From positions 1 to 23,067 of the forward strand of contig JAEEML010000011.1 of NCBI GenBank assembly GCA_016283195.1: a stretch of 23,067 bases of DNA, in the 5' to 3' direction. This DNA is from Deltaproteobacteria bacterium. GTDB lineage: Bacteria; JAEEML01. Position 1 is the stretch's first letter. Each line of letters opens with the position of its first letter. Shown in pieces: positions 23,030-23,067 of the stretch. The position numbers and the translations under genes are program-made. The notes under the pieces were generated by a model. It searched no databases, was not told where the DNA came from, and worked only from the letters and a program-made list of their open reading frames with translations.

Positions 23030-23067
23030 GATTTACCTCATCCAAGCAGGCGCTCAAAACAAGCTCC

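Noticed and set aside
23030-23067. End of a gene upstream of lspA (often ileS)
   Set aside because: Only 38 bases are available; one minus-strand frame ends in TGA near 23033-23035, but this is too short to identify anything.

Overview
The window reads as a chromosomal segment of a diderm, deltaproteobacterial-type organism, most likely a Myxococcota or Bradymonadota relative. The evidence is a large share of predicted lipoproteins, 'Myxococcus cysteine-rich' repeats (CGDGxxxxGExCDG type) in two secreted proteins, an OmpA-family protein with thrombospondin type-3 calcium repeats, and the pairing of aat with a DEAD-box helicase. Base composition is near balanced, unlike the GC-rich soil myxobacteria, so a host-associated or anaerobic lineage is possible. 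That is inference; no rRNA gene is present to settle it.

Layout. 1-1105 (+): the 3' end of a DEAD-box RNA helicase, then aat (N-end-rule aminoacyl transferase), then an intrinsic terminator. 1193-1705 (+): a small unrecognised protein. 1852-7129 (-): a leftward cluster of two beta-propeller-like lipoproteins overlapping by 38 bp, a small Cys-rich lipoprotein, def and fmt. 7282-9834 (+): an 850-aa Cys-rich repeat lipoprotein, divergent from the propeller genes with recognisable promoters facing both ways. 9837-12715 (-): kamA and murJ, translationally coupled. 12913-16935 (-): an AT-rich accessory island with a DUF262/DUF1524 GmrSD-like nuclease, a two-gene unit encoding a 65-aa protein and a GNAT-like protein (candidate toxin-antitoxin), the scar of an HTH-Fic gene, and three transposon-end-like direct repeats. 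16936-18633 (-): OmpA/TSP3 outer-membrane protein. 18827-20479 (+): a 550-aa Cys-rich lipoprotein. 20476-23029 (-): an lspA - acyl carrier protein - LpxL-like acyltransferase - NodB deacetylase operon.

How it fits together. Most of the window concerns the cell envelope: five predicted lipoproteins, the signal peptidase II that would mature them, a lipid II flippase, a peptidoglycan-anchored porin-like protein, and a dedicated ACP/acyltransferase/deacetylase set that may modify an envelope lipid or glycan. Two points deserve most attention. One is the small gene pair at 16465-15715, driven by a promoter buried in a perfect palindrome. The other is the lspA-linked acylation operon. No stretch longer than about 200 bp lacks a gene. 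I saw no tRNA, rRNA or CRISPR array.
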